A stretch of DNA of 64,000 bases from Apostichopus japonicus (taxonomy: Eukaryota > Echinodermata > Holothuroidea > Aspidochirotida > Stichopodidae). Every line of letters starts with the position of its first letter. The stretch's first letter is position 1. The position numbers and the translations under genes are program-made. The stretch covers positions 17,678,265 to 17,742,264 of the forward strand of contig NC_092573.1 in NCBI RefSeq assembly GCF_037975245.1. Reading direction: 5' to 3'. The notes under the pieces were generated by a model, which was given only the letters and a program-made list of their open reading frames with translations, was not told the origin of the DNA and searched no databases. Shown here in pieces: positions 1 to 11,077 of this stretch.

Positions 1-1076
1 CCCCCCCCCGCAACCATTTTTTTGGGTCACCTACTGAAAGAAAAATGAATAGCAATGAAAAGCTTAAAAATGATCTCCTTGGTAATTAAAATAAAGTTGT
101 AAGCTTGGCCGACATTACTACTGTAAAAGAGAGTTTTGACATAAATGGATCTGTATGCTTTTTCTCCATCTTGGCATCGATATGTTGAACGCGCGCGAAG
201 CGCGCGAAAAATTTTGGCTTTTTTTTCGGGCAAGTCATTACAGCCCCCAAATCCAATTGGGCTCCTTCGCCTTTGACTACACACAAAGACAGTTTTTGAG
301 GCTGTTCATCGTGGAACATGCATTCATTGCTCACTGATATGATGTTATATCTGCTCTTTGCTTTACAAATTCGAACAGGCGTGTAGCGAGTAATTGCCAA
401 GAGTGGGGCGAAGCCTGTAGGCAAACTATCTAAGCGAAGCGCCACCATGAGTTGGCACGAAGCGTTCAATAAACACTGACACTTCCCAGGCCTTGTAAAT
501 TGCATCTAAGCATTGTCTATTTTGAAATTACTAGCGATGTCATAAAGAAAATTTGCTCGGGGGGGGGGCGGTCGCCCCTTCCCGAAATGCGTCATGTTCC
601 CCGACGACTCGGTCGAGTTCAAGACCAGCCACAGTTGGTTCCATATAGTATAATTGTACAATTGTTTAAGGCGTCCATACACACACACGCGTTATGATAG
701 ACCATATATAGTATTTGTATAGATACATTAGTGAGAGACGAAAAATGGAAACGTCAAAAATGGAGTTGTCGGTGTAAGGGGTAGGGTGAGGCGCACAACC
801 CCTCCGTAATGCTTGATCTGTCACTGGCTACCATGTATATAATAGGGATCAGCGCTTTAACTATGACTGTTCCTCTTTCTCTTCCCGAGGTCTTGGCTAT
901 CTTCTACTCCCTCCTTTTCTCCTTTTTCTCTCTTTTTTCTTTTTCTTTTCCCTTCCTTCTTCTCCTCCTTTTCTTTTTTCCCCCTCCTTTTCCCTTTTTT
1001 CTTCTCTTTTTTTCTCTCCTCTTTTCCTTACCCGGGGGGCGCGCGCCCCCAACGCCCCCCCCTGGATACGCACCTG
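1..1076. mobile_element. hAT-like non-autonomous element, truncated by the window start
   Basis: The right end reads CCTGGATACGCACCTG, the reverse complement of CAGGTGCGTATCCAGG. This is nearly the same as the left end of another copy at 30428 (CAGGGGCGTATCCAGG). Internally, about 110-1010 matches 31130-32190 in order, including stretches with many GAAGC/GCGCG motifs, a poly-G run near 560 and a long CT-rich tract at 890-1030. The left end lies outside the window, so no target duplication can be checked. Short open frames here are by-products of the CT/GA tract. The hAT assignment rests only on the CAGG(G/T)GCG terminus. Confidence 0.6.
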
Positions 1077-1449
1077 TAGTATGTATATGGTTGACTGACT
1101 TCGATGAATGCCCAGACAAGAATACATCCATACTAATGAGGTCAGGCACGCGACAGACGCGCTTCGCGGGAAATTCATTTTTGACGATAGGAAGGATAGG
1201 AAGGAAATGAACGAATGGAGTGCAACATTTTCTACAGCGGGCTGCTTTGCAGTAAAGGTGAGCAAAGGAATCTAAATAGACTATCTTAAGTTACCTTTCC
1301 TTTGATTTGGCTGAGGAATGAAAAACATTTTAAAGAGATTGCTAATAATGTGCGTAACTGTACAACAATTATAACACCATATGCATGTAGAGTACACTAC
1401 AACTTAAAGGGATGTATGGACAAGGCACAATAGAAGATATGTTGACAGC

Positions 1450-1782
1450 CAGTGGCGGAGCTAGGGGTATTGATCAGGGGGCGAGAATGGTCAGTAGGGG
1501 CGCTTTCGACACTATCTAAGCGGAGCTCCACCACAGTTTGGCGCGGAGCGTACAGAATTGTTTTTGAGTAAAGATACTCCCTAGATCGCCGGAAATGACC
1601 CTTTCCGGGTCTTGCTAATTTGCAGATAATGTGATAATAGGTAGATGAGAGCGCAAAAAATTCAATAATCGCGAATAAGTAAAAAGTGGTAAAAAGCTGA
1701 AAAAGGGGGCCAGCAATCAATTTGAGATCGTCAGGGGGGGGGGGGGCATCCGACCCTGACGATATGGACGCTCCCGCCACTG
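1450..1782. mobile_element. hAT-type MITE, 333 bp, with 8-bp target duplication
   Basis: The left end CAGTGGCGGAGC at 1450 is inverted at the right end as GCTCCCGCCACTG, ending at 1782. The flanks are TTGACAGC (1442-1449) and TTGACAGG (1783-1790), an 8-bp direct repeat with one mismatch, as expected for hAT transposition. The interior has the same AGCGGAGC/GGCGCGGAGCGTAC motifs as the larger elements at 1-1076 and 30428. It ends in a run of 13 G at about 1734-1746. No transposase is encoded. Confidence 0.8.
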
Positions 1783-3639
1783 TTGACAGGTTGGAAGTAA
1801 GTGCAAAACTGAACTGTATTTCCTGCAACACTGCACTGCATACAGCAGTGCAGTACACCAACTGCAAGGCATACCATACAAACATTAACATAACAATAAT
1901 GGGTATGTAAACATTAGTTAGTCAATATGACTAAAAAAAATTAGTCACAACGATGTCTCTATCGACCAGTTTCTTCTAGTCATTTGACTATATAAAATTA
2001 GTTTTGTGACTAATTAAATCGAGTTTTCTGACTAATTAAAATTAGTCTTACTACGATGCCTCTATCGACCAAAGCTTAGTCCAGTGACCAAAAATATTTG
2101 TCATTGCAACTGTGACTACTTATTTAGGTCACAAGACTAGTTTAAGATTATACTAATTAGTTAAGAAATGAGATAGTGACACACATTGTAAGTTTCATGG
2201 TAAGTTTTTATTAACATTCAGTATTAATGCAAAATGTGACAAATAAGAATTCCATTTAAAAGCCATCTCATAAAGAACAGTAACAAACACTTAAGGTTAA
2301 AGAACTTTTAAAATTAAAATACATATTTATGGGACAATTGGGAAAACTTATTTTTACAAAACTGTCAAAATCTTTTCCGACAAAACATCTTGAGAATACT
2401 TATGGGATTACTTTGAAATGCTTGAAATGTTGGCAGTGTTCAACAGTTTTCAAACAATTAGACCCCCTGATGACCTATACCTACAATTTCTTAAAGACCC
2501 TCATTGTCCACTGACCATGCATCAATATGGGCTCCATCAGTTTCATCAAAATAGCACTGCAGCATGGAAGAGATGTGGACTGACAGAAAAAGGGAAAAAT
2601 TGCGAGTACACAGCTCAAATATAAAAATAAAAGTGTAGCCAAATAAATTATCTTAATTAATATTTAAATATAAATATACATAACATATATTTAATATACA
2701 CAAAATAATATATCATATTTATAAATTTATTTATAAAAATAATACCCCATGTCAAATCAAATGGTATAAAAAGGCCTTGAGTAGCTCTATATGACGTTAG
2801 CTGTTAAAAAGAGCCAGAAAATATCCTTATAATCATCATCTCGAATTAGGAACTTGGAAGTGATATTATTATGAGTTTCTGACCATGGATGTGATGGTAC
2901 AATATTAATGCAGAACATGTAAGTTGAATATGTTATTATCCTTGAAGCAACATTAGGGTGGAACAGAAAACAAAATAGTTAAAACATTTCTAGAAGTACC
3001 TTATCACAAACTATAAGCTATGTCTTGAATGGTAGAAACTGACCTTTTAGGTCCCCACATTCAATCACACTAACCTCATTTAATGATTGTAATTTTTTCC
3101 AAGTACACTGAAGTCCATGTTAAAGACTTGCCCGATATATCGAACATCATTTGCTGATAATTTGAACTTTGATTGATCCCAAAGGTGTGTGCAAGTACAC
3201 AAACAATGATCTTATACACTACACTTATGTGGGGCTTAGGCATGCACTATAGCATACTAGTAGTATGACCGGTGTGCAATATTGAATATAACCGGTGGGC
3301 AGTATTATGTGTACCTATATGCTACAATTTCTGCTGAGAAATTATTTGTCATAAGTTTGGTTTATGACTCACCACAGTTTTTCTATAAATGATGAATACT
3401 CAAGTGAACTATCTCTTTGCATCACGCAAAAAAATATCTTTCCTTTTTCACTTTTGACATACAGTTGTAAAGTAACAAAGGCCTAAAGACATTTGGTTAA
3501 GTATGTAACATTTGTGCTAGCCACACTCTGTAAATGTAATGTAAATTAGCCATTTATATTGCACCATTGGCACATTATTTACGGAAACCTATCTATGGTC
3601 CTTGGTAACACATATCAAACATTATCCTCACTATGCTGA

Positions 3640-3870
3640 GCTACATCTACATGTTCCCCAGGGGACATCCCATATCATTGCTGCCATTATGCAGTGCAAA
3701 TGCTATATTTTTGAATTACCTCCCAGGGGACCCTATACATCTGAGTAAAGAGAGGCAATTGAGATTAAGTGTCTTCAGTAAAGATACATACGTATCGACC
3801 AGGTTGGTACATGAACCCACGATCATGGAATCCTGTGTTCAGTGCCCTAACCATTTCGCCACAACTTCTG
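3640..3870 (-). mobile_element. tRNA-derived SINE-like element
   Basis: Read on the - strand, 3853-3840 gives an A-box-like TGGTTAGGGCACTG. About 35 bases on, around 3817-3807, comes a B-box-like GGTTCATGTACC; this is normal pol III promoter spacing. The adjoining AGATTAAGTGTCTT segment is one I associate with SINE-like repeats of marine deuterostomes (memory, not searched). The tRNA body does not fold as a functional gene, so this is a SINE or pseudogene. Confidence 0.45.
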
Positions 3871-5267
3871 TATGTCTTTACGTACTGTGGTTATTTCACT
3901 GATTGCATAATGCGCACTGTATATCACAGATTGTTCCTCCTATTTAAGGTAGCATACGCCCATTAAAAGCCCCATTGACTTACACACTAAATCACAAAAG
4001 TAATGTGGTCTCTAAGTCTAGATAGAAGATTTCACTAGCTAAATGCTACCTATCACCAGATAGCTGACAAGTTGGCCTTTCATGGCACTAACAATTTTCT
4101 GTATCATGACCATGTAGATTTTTTGCTATTCGAGCCGGAAGTTTTCGTCACTTGTAAACAAACCTCTTCACTCAGTGGTAAACAATTTTCATACGCTGCT
4201 CCTGGGAAGCCTAAAGGGGTCTAAAAACTGCCTCAATTGACCCAATTTTCTCACCACATGTACTTCCATTCATGCTCTTCAACATGCAAGCCACAAAAAA
4301 CTAGATTATGATTGATAAAAGGTCAAAAAAGATGTTCTCCCACTGCTTTTTGGCACTTTTCCTGATGGAGAACAATCGAGGGGATGGATATAGACTCTAA
4401 TAGGAGTATGCCACCTTAAGTGAGAGATGATTTTTTTTTTTATACCAAAATGATACTTTTTTAGTCGTTACAATATAAACCACAACAGAATTCTCTGCAA
4501 TTATCATTTTCGGTCCATAAAGATGTCTTTTCAGAGATTTTAGTATGCACTGTGCAGTGTGTAAATACACATACTGTATGAGCAATACTCTGAAAGCATG
4601 CAGTAACCAGGTCTATGTCTGCAACAACATTTCCAGTCACCAATTTTGATAAGCTTGACCAAGTTAGGTGCATTTATGAATCTTGCAGGTTTTATTGGTA
4701 TCCGGATCACAGTCCACTTGGTCTGGCTTGCCATACCTGCAGAAACATCATCCAGAGAAGGGTCAGCGGGAGGGCATTTTCATCTCTGGCTCTGAAATGT
4801 GATGAAAACTACTTTTGTTTAGCTCAGCTGATTCCTCCCAAACTGACCTACAGGACATTACTTAGAATAAGAGAATAGAATTGAAGGTGTTCTTTGCCAA
4901 ACCTGGATCATTGGGATTTGTCAACCACAGCCTAACTGTAACAGTATGTACAGTAGTTTAAAGGAAAGCTTACTGAAATGCTATCTAGATACACAGTTCA
5001 CCTCAATTACATATCCAGTCCATTTAAAGGTTTATGCATAGCTTGTTACAATGTATTAAAGACAGGTAAAGGGGACAAGAGGTAGATAGGGGGCATAATT
5101 TGTGATAAAACATTCAAATTTGTTGCTCGTCAAAGAACAACAACGTCAAATTACCTTATTCTCCATGGGTGGCAAGCACTGGTTCCTATAGTTATTACAG
5201 TAGATCTCCCATGGAAGTATCAGGATATCTATTTCTGCTGTCAGAGTTGTTTGGAATTTGTTGTTAC

Positions 5268-5353
5268 CTCATCTAACCAGTTGAGTCCATTGATACCACA
5301 ACCATTCAAAGTATAGAGCTGTGAATGCTGAGGACTTGGCACAACAACTTTCT
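5268..5353 (-). CDS. Candidate internal exon of an unrecognised gene
   Basis: On the - strand, a pyrimidine-rich tract ending in TTTTCAG precedes 5353, and GATGAG|GTAACA gives a good donor after 5268. Two bases plus 28 open codons fit between them, reading LYTLNGCGINGLNWLDE at the end. No protein family is recognised. Its start phase (1) does not follow directly from the candidate first exon at 6830-6817 (ends in phase 2). At least one exon would be missing, or one of the two is not real. A second possible exon lies just upstream around 5520-5458. Confidence 0.22.
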
Positions 5354-5881
5354 CTGAAAATTGACAAACAACAGAAAATTAATGATAGGCTGAGTAGGCT
5401 CAAAACCCCTTGATGCACATATGCAGGAGCAGAAAATGCATACCTTTGTGAATTATTTGCTAAATAAGACTTAAAACATTCTCTGTCCAGGGTATGAGCA
5501 CTCAGCAGCCACTCCACTTAGGATACAGAACCCTACAACATCGTGCTACAGCTGGTGTAGACTTAGTCTAGGAAGTAGGATACTAACATAGCGCCACTTT
5601 GAACCTGAGGCCTGGGCCTAGGCTAAGCTAACAACATTATGGTATATCATGAATTGAAACTGAGTTTTTGTCCTTAGTAAAACACCAGGTACTTCCAACT
5701 TTAGCAAAAATAACCTAAAATATGAGTACCATGTACTTTAGCCTACAAGAGCAGATGGTAAGTCCCACTCCGAAGATCTTCAGTTCAGAGTGCACGAAAT
5801 GCAGACCGGGTTGGTGGTCGACGAAGTGTCTAGAAACTTGATATGCTAGCCTACACCACAGGCGTTCGTAACATTATAGAA

Positions 5882-5962
5882 TATAGGCCTAGTATACTAG
5901 CTAATAATACACATTTATATAAAATATGTCATATAAGTGTGTATTACTGCTACTAGGCCTAT
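5882..5962. repeat. Palindromic repeat copy 1 (about 80 nt hairpin)
   Basis: ATAGGCCTAGTA at the left is mirrored by TACTAGGCCTAT at the right. Inside, TAATACACATTTATAT pairs with ATATAAGTGTGTATTA with one mismatch. The whole segment could fold as one hairpin with a loop of about 10 nt. About 70 bp of it recurs at 6531-6600. Confidence 0.6.
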
Positions 5963-6530
5963 AGGCCTAGTATAGTCAGTAGTGCGAAGTTCGGCATACT
6001 GCGAAGATCGGCCACCCTAAGAAATACACCATTTTAAAAAGACAACTGACAGGAAGAGCCAAATTTCACCAAAAAGTACGAAGCTACAGTTATTTTCTCT
6101 CCAAAATGGCCCGTGTGCAAGAAATTACTTACATATTAGTCAATAAAATGACGGAGATCTATGAAGTCTGTTATATTACTGAAAAAGCAACTGCGCCACC
6201 AATTTGATCACCAGCGCCACACTGTGGGTTGCGTGTCCGAACTTCGCAATACTCTAGCAAAGAAATACCAGTTCCACAATCACGAAGAATCTTCTTGGAA
6301 AACAACGTGAAAACAGTTTGCAGGAAAGAAAGTTTGGCCGTGTATCGTATTATAACAAAATTCTCCCACCATATGAAGTATATTTTCTGGTGATTTAGAC
6401 CAGAAGATTTAGTTTTGGGGTGTTTTAAGTCTTAAGTGTCCGAACTTCGAAGTCACCATCCTACTATACTGTCTACGAGCGCATGTGGGCTACACTAGGT
6501 AGTGCATACAGGCCTAGTATACTAGCATAC

Positions 6531-6600
6531 AGGCCTAGTATACTAGCTAATAATACACATTTATATAAAATATGTCATATAAGTGTGTATTACTGCTACT
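6531..6600. repeat. Palindromic repeat copy 2
   Basis: This is a direct repeat of the core of 5885-5954, identical over about 69 bases as read by eye, including both hairpin arms. It is preceded by a further short duplication of the CATACAGGCCTAGTATACTAG segment. Confidence 0.65.
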
Positions 6601-6816
6601 ATAGTACTATACATCTACGAACGCATGTGGGCTACACTATGTAGACTAAACTCCTAGCCTAGCTTCGTCCTAGCATTAGCAACAGTTTTGCTTACTAAGG
6701 CCTAACGTTATAATTTTACCCATACGTTCCAGCCAAACATATCTCGGGTATTCAAACCTTCCTTAAACATTATGTCAATTATTATTTATTAGAATTTCAG
6801 TTGTGTTTGAACTTAC

Positions 6817-6830
6817 CTAACTGACGACAT
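6817..6830 (-). CDS. Candidate first coding exon (MSSV...) of an unrecognised - strand gene
   Basis: The - strand reads ATGTCGTCAGTTAG followed by the strong donor GTAAGT. This would encode M-S-S-V and end in phase 2. About 220 bases upstream are two CCAAT boxes and a CRE. The combination suggests a real transcription unit running leftward into 6.8-2.2 kb. No downstream exon could be joined in phase with confidence and no family was recognised. A non-coding first exon is also possible. Confidence 0.25.
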
Positions 6831-7035
6831 TTTGAAACTGCTTCTGACAATTTGTTAAATGATTATGAATATTCTTATTTTGTTGAGAGCCCTGTTCTAT
6901 CTGCAGTTAGGCAATGGCCGCAATGTACGACGTACGACGTACCACGTACGTGCATACAGTATACATGTAATCGCCGGCCGTCGTCTGAATTTTTCATCTC
7001 TGATCAGCTGAGCACACGGTATTCTACGGTACGAT

Positions 7036-7062
7036 GATTGGATAAAAATAATGACGTCATTG
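7036..7062 (-). promoter_or_regulatory. CCAAT boxes next to a palindromic CRE
   Basis: On the - strand, CCAATGACGTCA combines a CCAAT box with the perfect cAMP-response element TGACGTCA (7052-7059). A second CCAAT (ATCCAATCATC) follows within 20 bases. Such spacing is common in CpG-poor metazoan promoters. It supports leftward transcription towards the ATG at 6830. Confidence 0.35.
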
Positions 7063-7439
7063 GTCAAAGCTGAAGGATAATTATAGAAAGTAAACAAACA
7101 TAAACAGAAGACTAGAACATTCTCGTCACGCTTACATACATGACATGCATAGTGAGTGTCAAAAAAGTTCGTACAAATTTATGTGACAAATTTATGTTAG
7201 TCGAACGACCATGCAAATTGGTCTGCAACTAACGAATTGGTAATGACTAGCTAACTCTAGTCACTGTGACTAGATTTTTGCCATTCGTGACTAACTATCT
7301 GAATGTCGTAAGCAAGAATGTATATATATATATATAGGTGAACAGAAGAATAACATCGATAATATGGCATGCGTAGCATGCAGTATAAGTCTTACACTAC
7401 ATAACATACCCTACACACAGAAGTCAATGATTTCAATTA

Positions 7440-7690
7440 ACACTGCAAAACTCCGGTGTTAAGTTTTACACCCACGATGTTAAATTTGTATTCTTTTTGG
7501 AGTGTTTTTTTTTGCCAACACCAGGTGTAAAATTAACACCAAGTTGATAATCACTTACTTTACATCACAAAGGGTGTTTTATTAATTATCTTAGGTGTTG
7601 GTAATTTTTACTCTGGTTGGTGTACAACTAACGTACTGAATTGCTTTTAACACCAAAATTGGTGTTATTTAGATCTTCCCATCGATGTTA
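7440..7690. repeat. GGTGTTA/TAACACC-rich inverted repeat
   Basis: At least eight GGTGTTA- or TAACACC-like motifs occur in both orientations (for example around 7457, 7523, 7540, 7590 and 7650). The segment can form several hairpins and resembles a small MITE with internal repeats. A (TA) microsatellite lies just before it at 7318-7336. Confidence 0.4.
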
Positions 7691-8400
7691 ACTTTCCAAA
7701 GTATCGCCTTAGTCTGGGCAAATAGACAATAGGCATAAGCAATAAACAACAGGGAAAAACTTAAGATGTCATTTTTAATGTGTTTCACATTTTTATTCAT
7801 CTTGAAACTTAAACATCATTTGTACTGAAAACACCTTAACAGAAAACTAACAGCTTACAACTTATTAAGGGTCTAAACAAGAAAAGAACAAATTTAAAGC
7901 GTGTCTAACATGAGCAAGACTAAAGACTGCTTAGAAACTTATATTTGAATGAAGGTAAATCATATCATAACACTTACATGTTATGAATGCTTAAAGTAAA
8001 TATACCTTTGTCTCCAAATGATAAACACGTGCATGGAATCCAATCACAAGTTGTTGTTGTCACTGTGATAACTAGATGTTGGAGCATAACTGATCACATA
8101 ACAAAACGGTTATTTGTAGTATAAATTTCTAGCTAGCGAAACAAGTTAATCACTGTTAACAGATAAAACAATTGTTGGAAACGAACACTGACTGGGGTAC
8201 TTCAGTCAGAAAATGTGCCAATTTAAGGTTATAGACTCTTCAGAATCTTGCACATTAATAGCAAGTTTGAACATCTCAAAAGTAATATGTCTATTCAGTC
8301 AAGATGTCAAACCCCAAATCCAAACACCAATTTATGCTGTTTCTAGATTTGTTCCCTGCTATGTTCAAAGTTTTTGGGAGCAATGTAAATTCAGACATTA

Positions 8401-9508
8401 ATGCTGGAGGACTTTATTAAATTTTTTCTTTTCTCTTCCCCAATATAGGCCAACAGAAGAAGAAGCAAGAAGAAGAAGCAAGCAAGAAGAAGAAGAAGCA
8501 AGAAGAAGAAGCAAGAAGAAGAAGAAGCAAAAAGATAAGTAATAATAATAATCGTAATAATGACTAGGACTAAGACTTGCTATGACAATAACAATATCAT
8601 ATATGTTTGTTGGTTTCTATTTCGACATGTCTAAATTTCATGGCTATTTTCAATGATCCTGGTTTAATGCTGGAGGACTATATTAAATTTTGTCTTTTCT
8701 CTTCCCCAATATTGGTCAACAGACGAAGAAGAAGCAAGAAGAAGAAGAAGCAAGAAGAAGAAGCAAGACGAAGAAGAAGCAGCAAATAGATAAGCAAAAA
8801 GATAAGTAATAATAATAATAATCATAATAATGACTATGACTATGACTATGACTAAGACTGACTATGACAATAACAATATCATATATGTTTTGTTGGTTTC
8901 CAATTCGACATGTCTAAATTTCATGGCTATTTTCAATGTTCCTGGTTTAATGCTGGAGGACTATATTAAATATTGTCTTTTCTTTTCCCAATATAGGCCA
9001 ACAGACGAAGAAGAAGCAAGAAGAAGAAGAAGCAAGAAGAAGAAGAAGCAAGAAGAAGAAGCAAGAAGAAGAAGAAGCAAGAAGAAGAAGAAGCAAGAAG
9101 AAGAAGAAGCAAGAAGAAGAAGCAAGAAGAAGAAGAAGCGAGAAGAAGAAGAAGTTGCTAGAAGAAGAAGCAAGAAGAAGAAGCAAGAAGAAGAAGCAAG
9201 AAGAAGAAGAAAAAAGATAAGTAATAATAATAATCGTAATAATGACTATGATTAAGACTGACTATGACAATAACAATATCATATATGTTTGTTGGTTTCC
9301 ATTTCGACATGTCTAAATTTCATGGCTATTTTCAAGGATCCTGGTTTAATGCTGGAGGACTATATTAAATTTTGTCTTTTCTCTTCCCCAATATCAGCCA
9401 ACAGAAGAAGAAGAAGCAAGAAGAAGAAGCAAGCAAGAAGAAGAAGCAAGAAGAAGAAGAAGGAAGAAGAAGAAGGAGCAAAAAGATAAGTAATAATAAT
9501 AATCATAG
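8401..9508. repeat. Four-copy tandem repeat with AAG/GCA-rich expansions
   Basis: Units begin with ATGCTGGAGGAC at 8401, 8667, 8950 and 9349. Each has a shared pyrimidine-rich stretch, CCAACAG, a variable (GAAGAAGAAGCAA)n tract, then AAAGATAAGTAATAATAAT and a shared block ending ATGGCTATTTTCAA. Copy length varies (266-399 bp) because the AAG tract differs, being longest in copy three. Three open frames (8607-8789, 8830-9255, 9289-9489) begin with the same peptide and run into Arg/Lys/Glu-rich tracts. Their similarity follows from the duplication and is not proof of coding. The array is cut at about 9508 by the DIRS element. Confidence 0.8.
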
Positions 9509-9523
9509 TAAGTATCGTCGCTC

Positions 9524-9559
9524 GTAAATCCCCAAACCAGTGAGTTTTGGGGAATTTAC
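9524..9559. repeat. Hairpin in the DIRS terminal region
   Basis: GTAAATCCCCAAA (9524-9536) and TTTTGGGGAATTTAC (9545-9559) are complementary apart from one extra base, with a loop of about 8 nt. The hairpin lies downstream of the recombinase stop codon, where DIRS elements have their special inverted terminal repeats. Confidence 0.5.
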
Positions 9560-9611
9560 TTCGCTCCTCTCTTACCTGTCTCCCACTCCACTATTGCACG
9601 GAGTGGCACTG

Positions 9612-10475
9612 TTACGATGGTGGGAGGCCCAACGGGCAGGACCTGCCCAAAGGAACCCCCAACACCGCACGTCCGAACGCCGCCTCCAAAGCGAGGGTGT
9701 CGGTCAGATATGTGGCGACGAAAGTTGATGGTGTCATCCATGCCGCCGCCTTCAGGATTTCCTCCAGGGGTACCCCCGCGAATAGTGCTTTAGAGGAAGC
9801 TTGGCCCCTGAGGTCATGTGCCCGAACCCTCTCTCCCCCTGTGGCGTGAGGCCGGATGAGCTGGACCAGCCACCGGGAGATCGTGTCCTTAGACGCCGGT
9901 GTGTGAGGGGCAGACGGTAGGATGAACAGTTTTGGCGAAGTTCGGAGATCTTTGGTTCTGTGTAAGTACCATCGGAGTGCCCTGACCGGGCACCAGAGTT
10001 TGTCCTCCCTGATCGACGAAAAATGCGAGATTTTTGGTAGGAAAATGTCGCCTGGCACAAACTCAAGAGTTTGGTTCTTCGGGAGGAAAGAAGGGTCGGG
10101 GATGAGTCGTACCCCATTGACGTCAAAACGTATGTGTCCCTCTGCCACGGATAACGCATGGAGGCAGCTTCTCCGTCTGGGCGATGCGGCTGCCATCAGG
10201 AACATGGTCTTCTGTGTGACGTGTCGTAAGGACGCTGATGCCATCGGTTCAAAAGGATCATTCGCCATCTTCCTGAGAACACCATTTATACTCCAAGAGT
10301 GGGGGAGTTTTGGTGTTGTCGGTCTCCTGTTGGCCATGCCACGGAGGACTGCCGAGATGACCTTGTTTGACCCCATGGTGGAGCCGTCTGCGAAGCCTGT
10401 GTGGACCGCCGATATAGCTGAGCGGTAGTTTTTGATGGTGGAGACCTGTCTGCCTTGATGGAACAGTGACATCAT
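9612..10475 (-). pseudogene. DIRS tyrosine recombinase (YR) domain
   Basis: This is a 287-codon open frame. The amino-terminal part contains the helical, DNA-binding SAM-like half (VSTIKNYRSAISAVHTGFA). The catalytic half shows the family signature: an arginine in SPRRRSCLHAL, then AHDLRG (the HxxR box), a tryptophan in AAAWM, and the nucleophile tyrosine in FVATYL near the end. The recombinase of DIRS elements inserts a circular cDNA without target duplication. The enzyme body is intact here, but its upstream sequence (around 10490-10640) is in another frame, so the polyprotein is broken. The - strand ATG at 10475 is only the first methionine in the frame, not necessarily a native start. Confidence 0.85.
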
Positions 10476-10492
10476 GAAGTCTGTTACGTGTT

Positions 10493-10840
10493 TTACAGAG
10501 GCTGAACGCGGATCAATCTGGGCGTTCGCGCACCATCGGTAGAAGCAGTCGAGCCTTGCAGTATAAGTTCTGATGTGCTAGGTCTCCTTGCCGCTGCTAC
10601 CATATCGGCAACGTCTTCTAAAAATCCTCGCGTTCTGAGGTCTGACTTGATAATGGCCAGGCAGTCAGGTCCATGAGATGGACATCGCGTCTGCTGCCCA
10701 GGCCTGTGGGTGCCATCTCCTGGAGCAGAAAGTCGGGAGTTTGGCATTCTCGGCAGAGGCAAAGAGGTCGATGTTCGGACAACCAAGGACATTGAAGAGC
10801 TGTGCGCAAGTCTGGTGTTGTAGTGACCATTCTGTGGGGC
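10493..10840 (-). pseudogene. DIRS linker between RNase H and recombinase, frameshifted
   Basis: Peptide fragments in two frames form a continuous retroelement product: GCPNIDLFASAENAKLPTFC and a DAMSISWT segment (10800-10665), then DCLAIIKSDLRTRGFLEDV (around 10680-10610). The pattern NxDLFAS...N...FCS is the conserved region after RNase H in DIRS-type polyproteins. At least two frameshifts separate it from the recombinase. Confidence 0.7.
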
Positions 10841-11047
10841 TTAATGTGCCCTGGAGAGGGCGTCTGCCACCTGATTGTCCTCCCCAGCCAGGTGTGAGGC
10901 CCTCAGTTGTATGTCGTTTTGCAGGCACCAGTGTAGGAGGTCCCAAGTCGCTTGACAAAGTCGGGTCGATCTGGTGCCCCGTTGTCTGTTGATGTAGGAT
11001 ACTGCGGTGGTATTGTCCGCGAATGCCGTCACTGTGTGGCCTCGCAA
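10841..11047 (-). pseudogene. DIRS RNase H domain
   Basis: The frame reads AFADNTTAVSYINRQRGTRS, then SHLAGEDNQVADALSR. Upstream in the same frame, beyond the first Met, is LHINELELEAIARGL. The glutamate of ELEL, the aspartate of ADNTT and the final D of VADALSR are the acidic metal-binding residues expected of retroelement RNase H. Directly upstream, where reverse transcriptase should be, the sequence changes to an SR-rich gag-like frame. This suggests an internal deletion. Confidence 0.85.
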
Positions 11048-11077
11048 TTGCTCCTGAAAATGGCGGAGTCCTCTTGC

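Larger units (their letters stand above)
1915..7297. mobile_element. Candidate large element with TAGTCA-rich inverted ends
   Basis: TAGTTAGTCA at 1915-1924 is inverted at 7288-7297. Both ends continue with an A-rich stretch and then TAGTCAC, and both have several subterminal TAGTCA/TGACTA motifs (1915-2160 and 7190-7297). Near 1940 and 2045 an approximately 100-bp segment containing ATG(C/T)CTCTATCGACCA is repeated. I could not define a target-site duplication and recognise no transposase. The two blocks could therefore be separate short elements. The interior (2.2-7.1 kb) is AT-rich, with the SINE, palindromes and possible exons listed separately. Confidence 0.3.

Noticed and set aside
897-1265. 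Arg/Lys/Glu-rich - strand frame
   Set aside because: It is the complement of the CT-rich tract of the hAT-like element; low complexity, no conserved domain.
1397-1891. 164-codon - strand open frame
   Set aside because: It spans the complete hAT MITE at 1450-1782 and its flanks, shows no protein family feature and is explained by the element.
9922-10428. 168-codon + strand open frame
   Set aside because: Antisense to the DIRS recombinase, whose catalytic motifs lie on the other strand.
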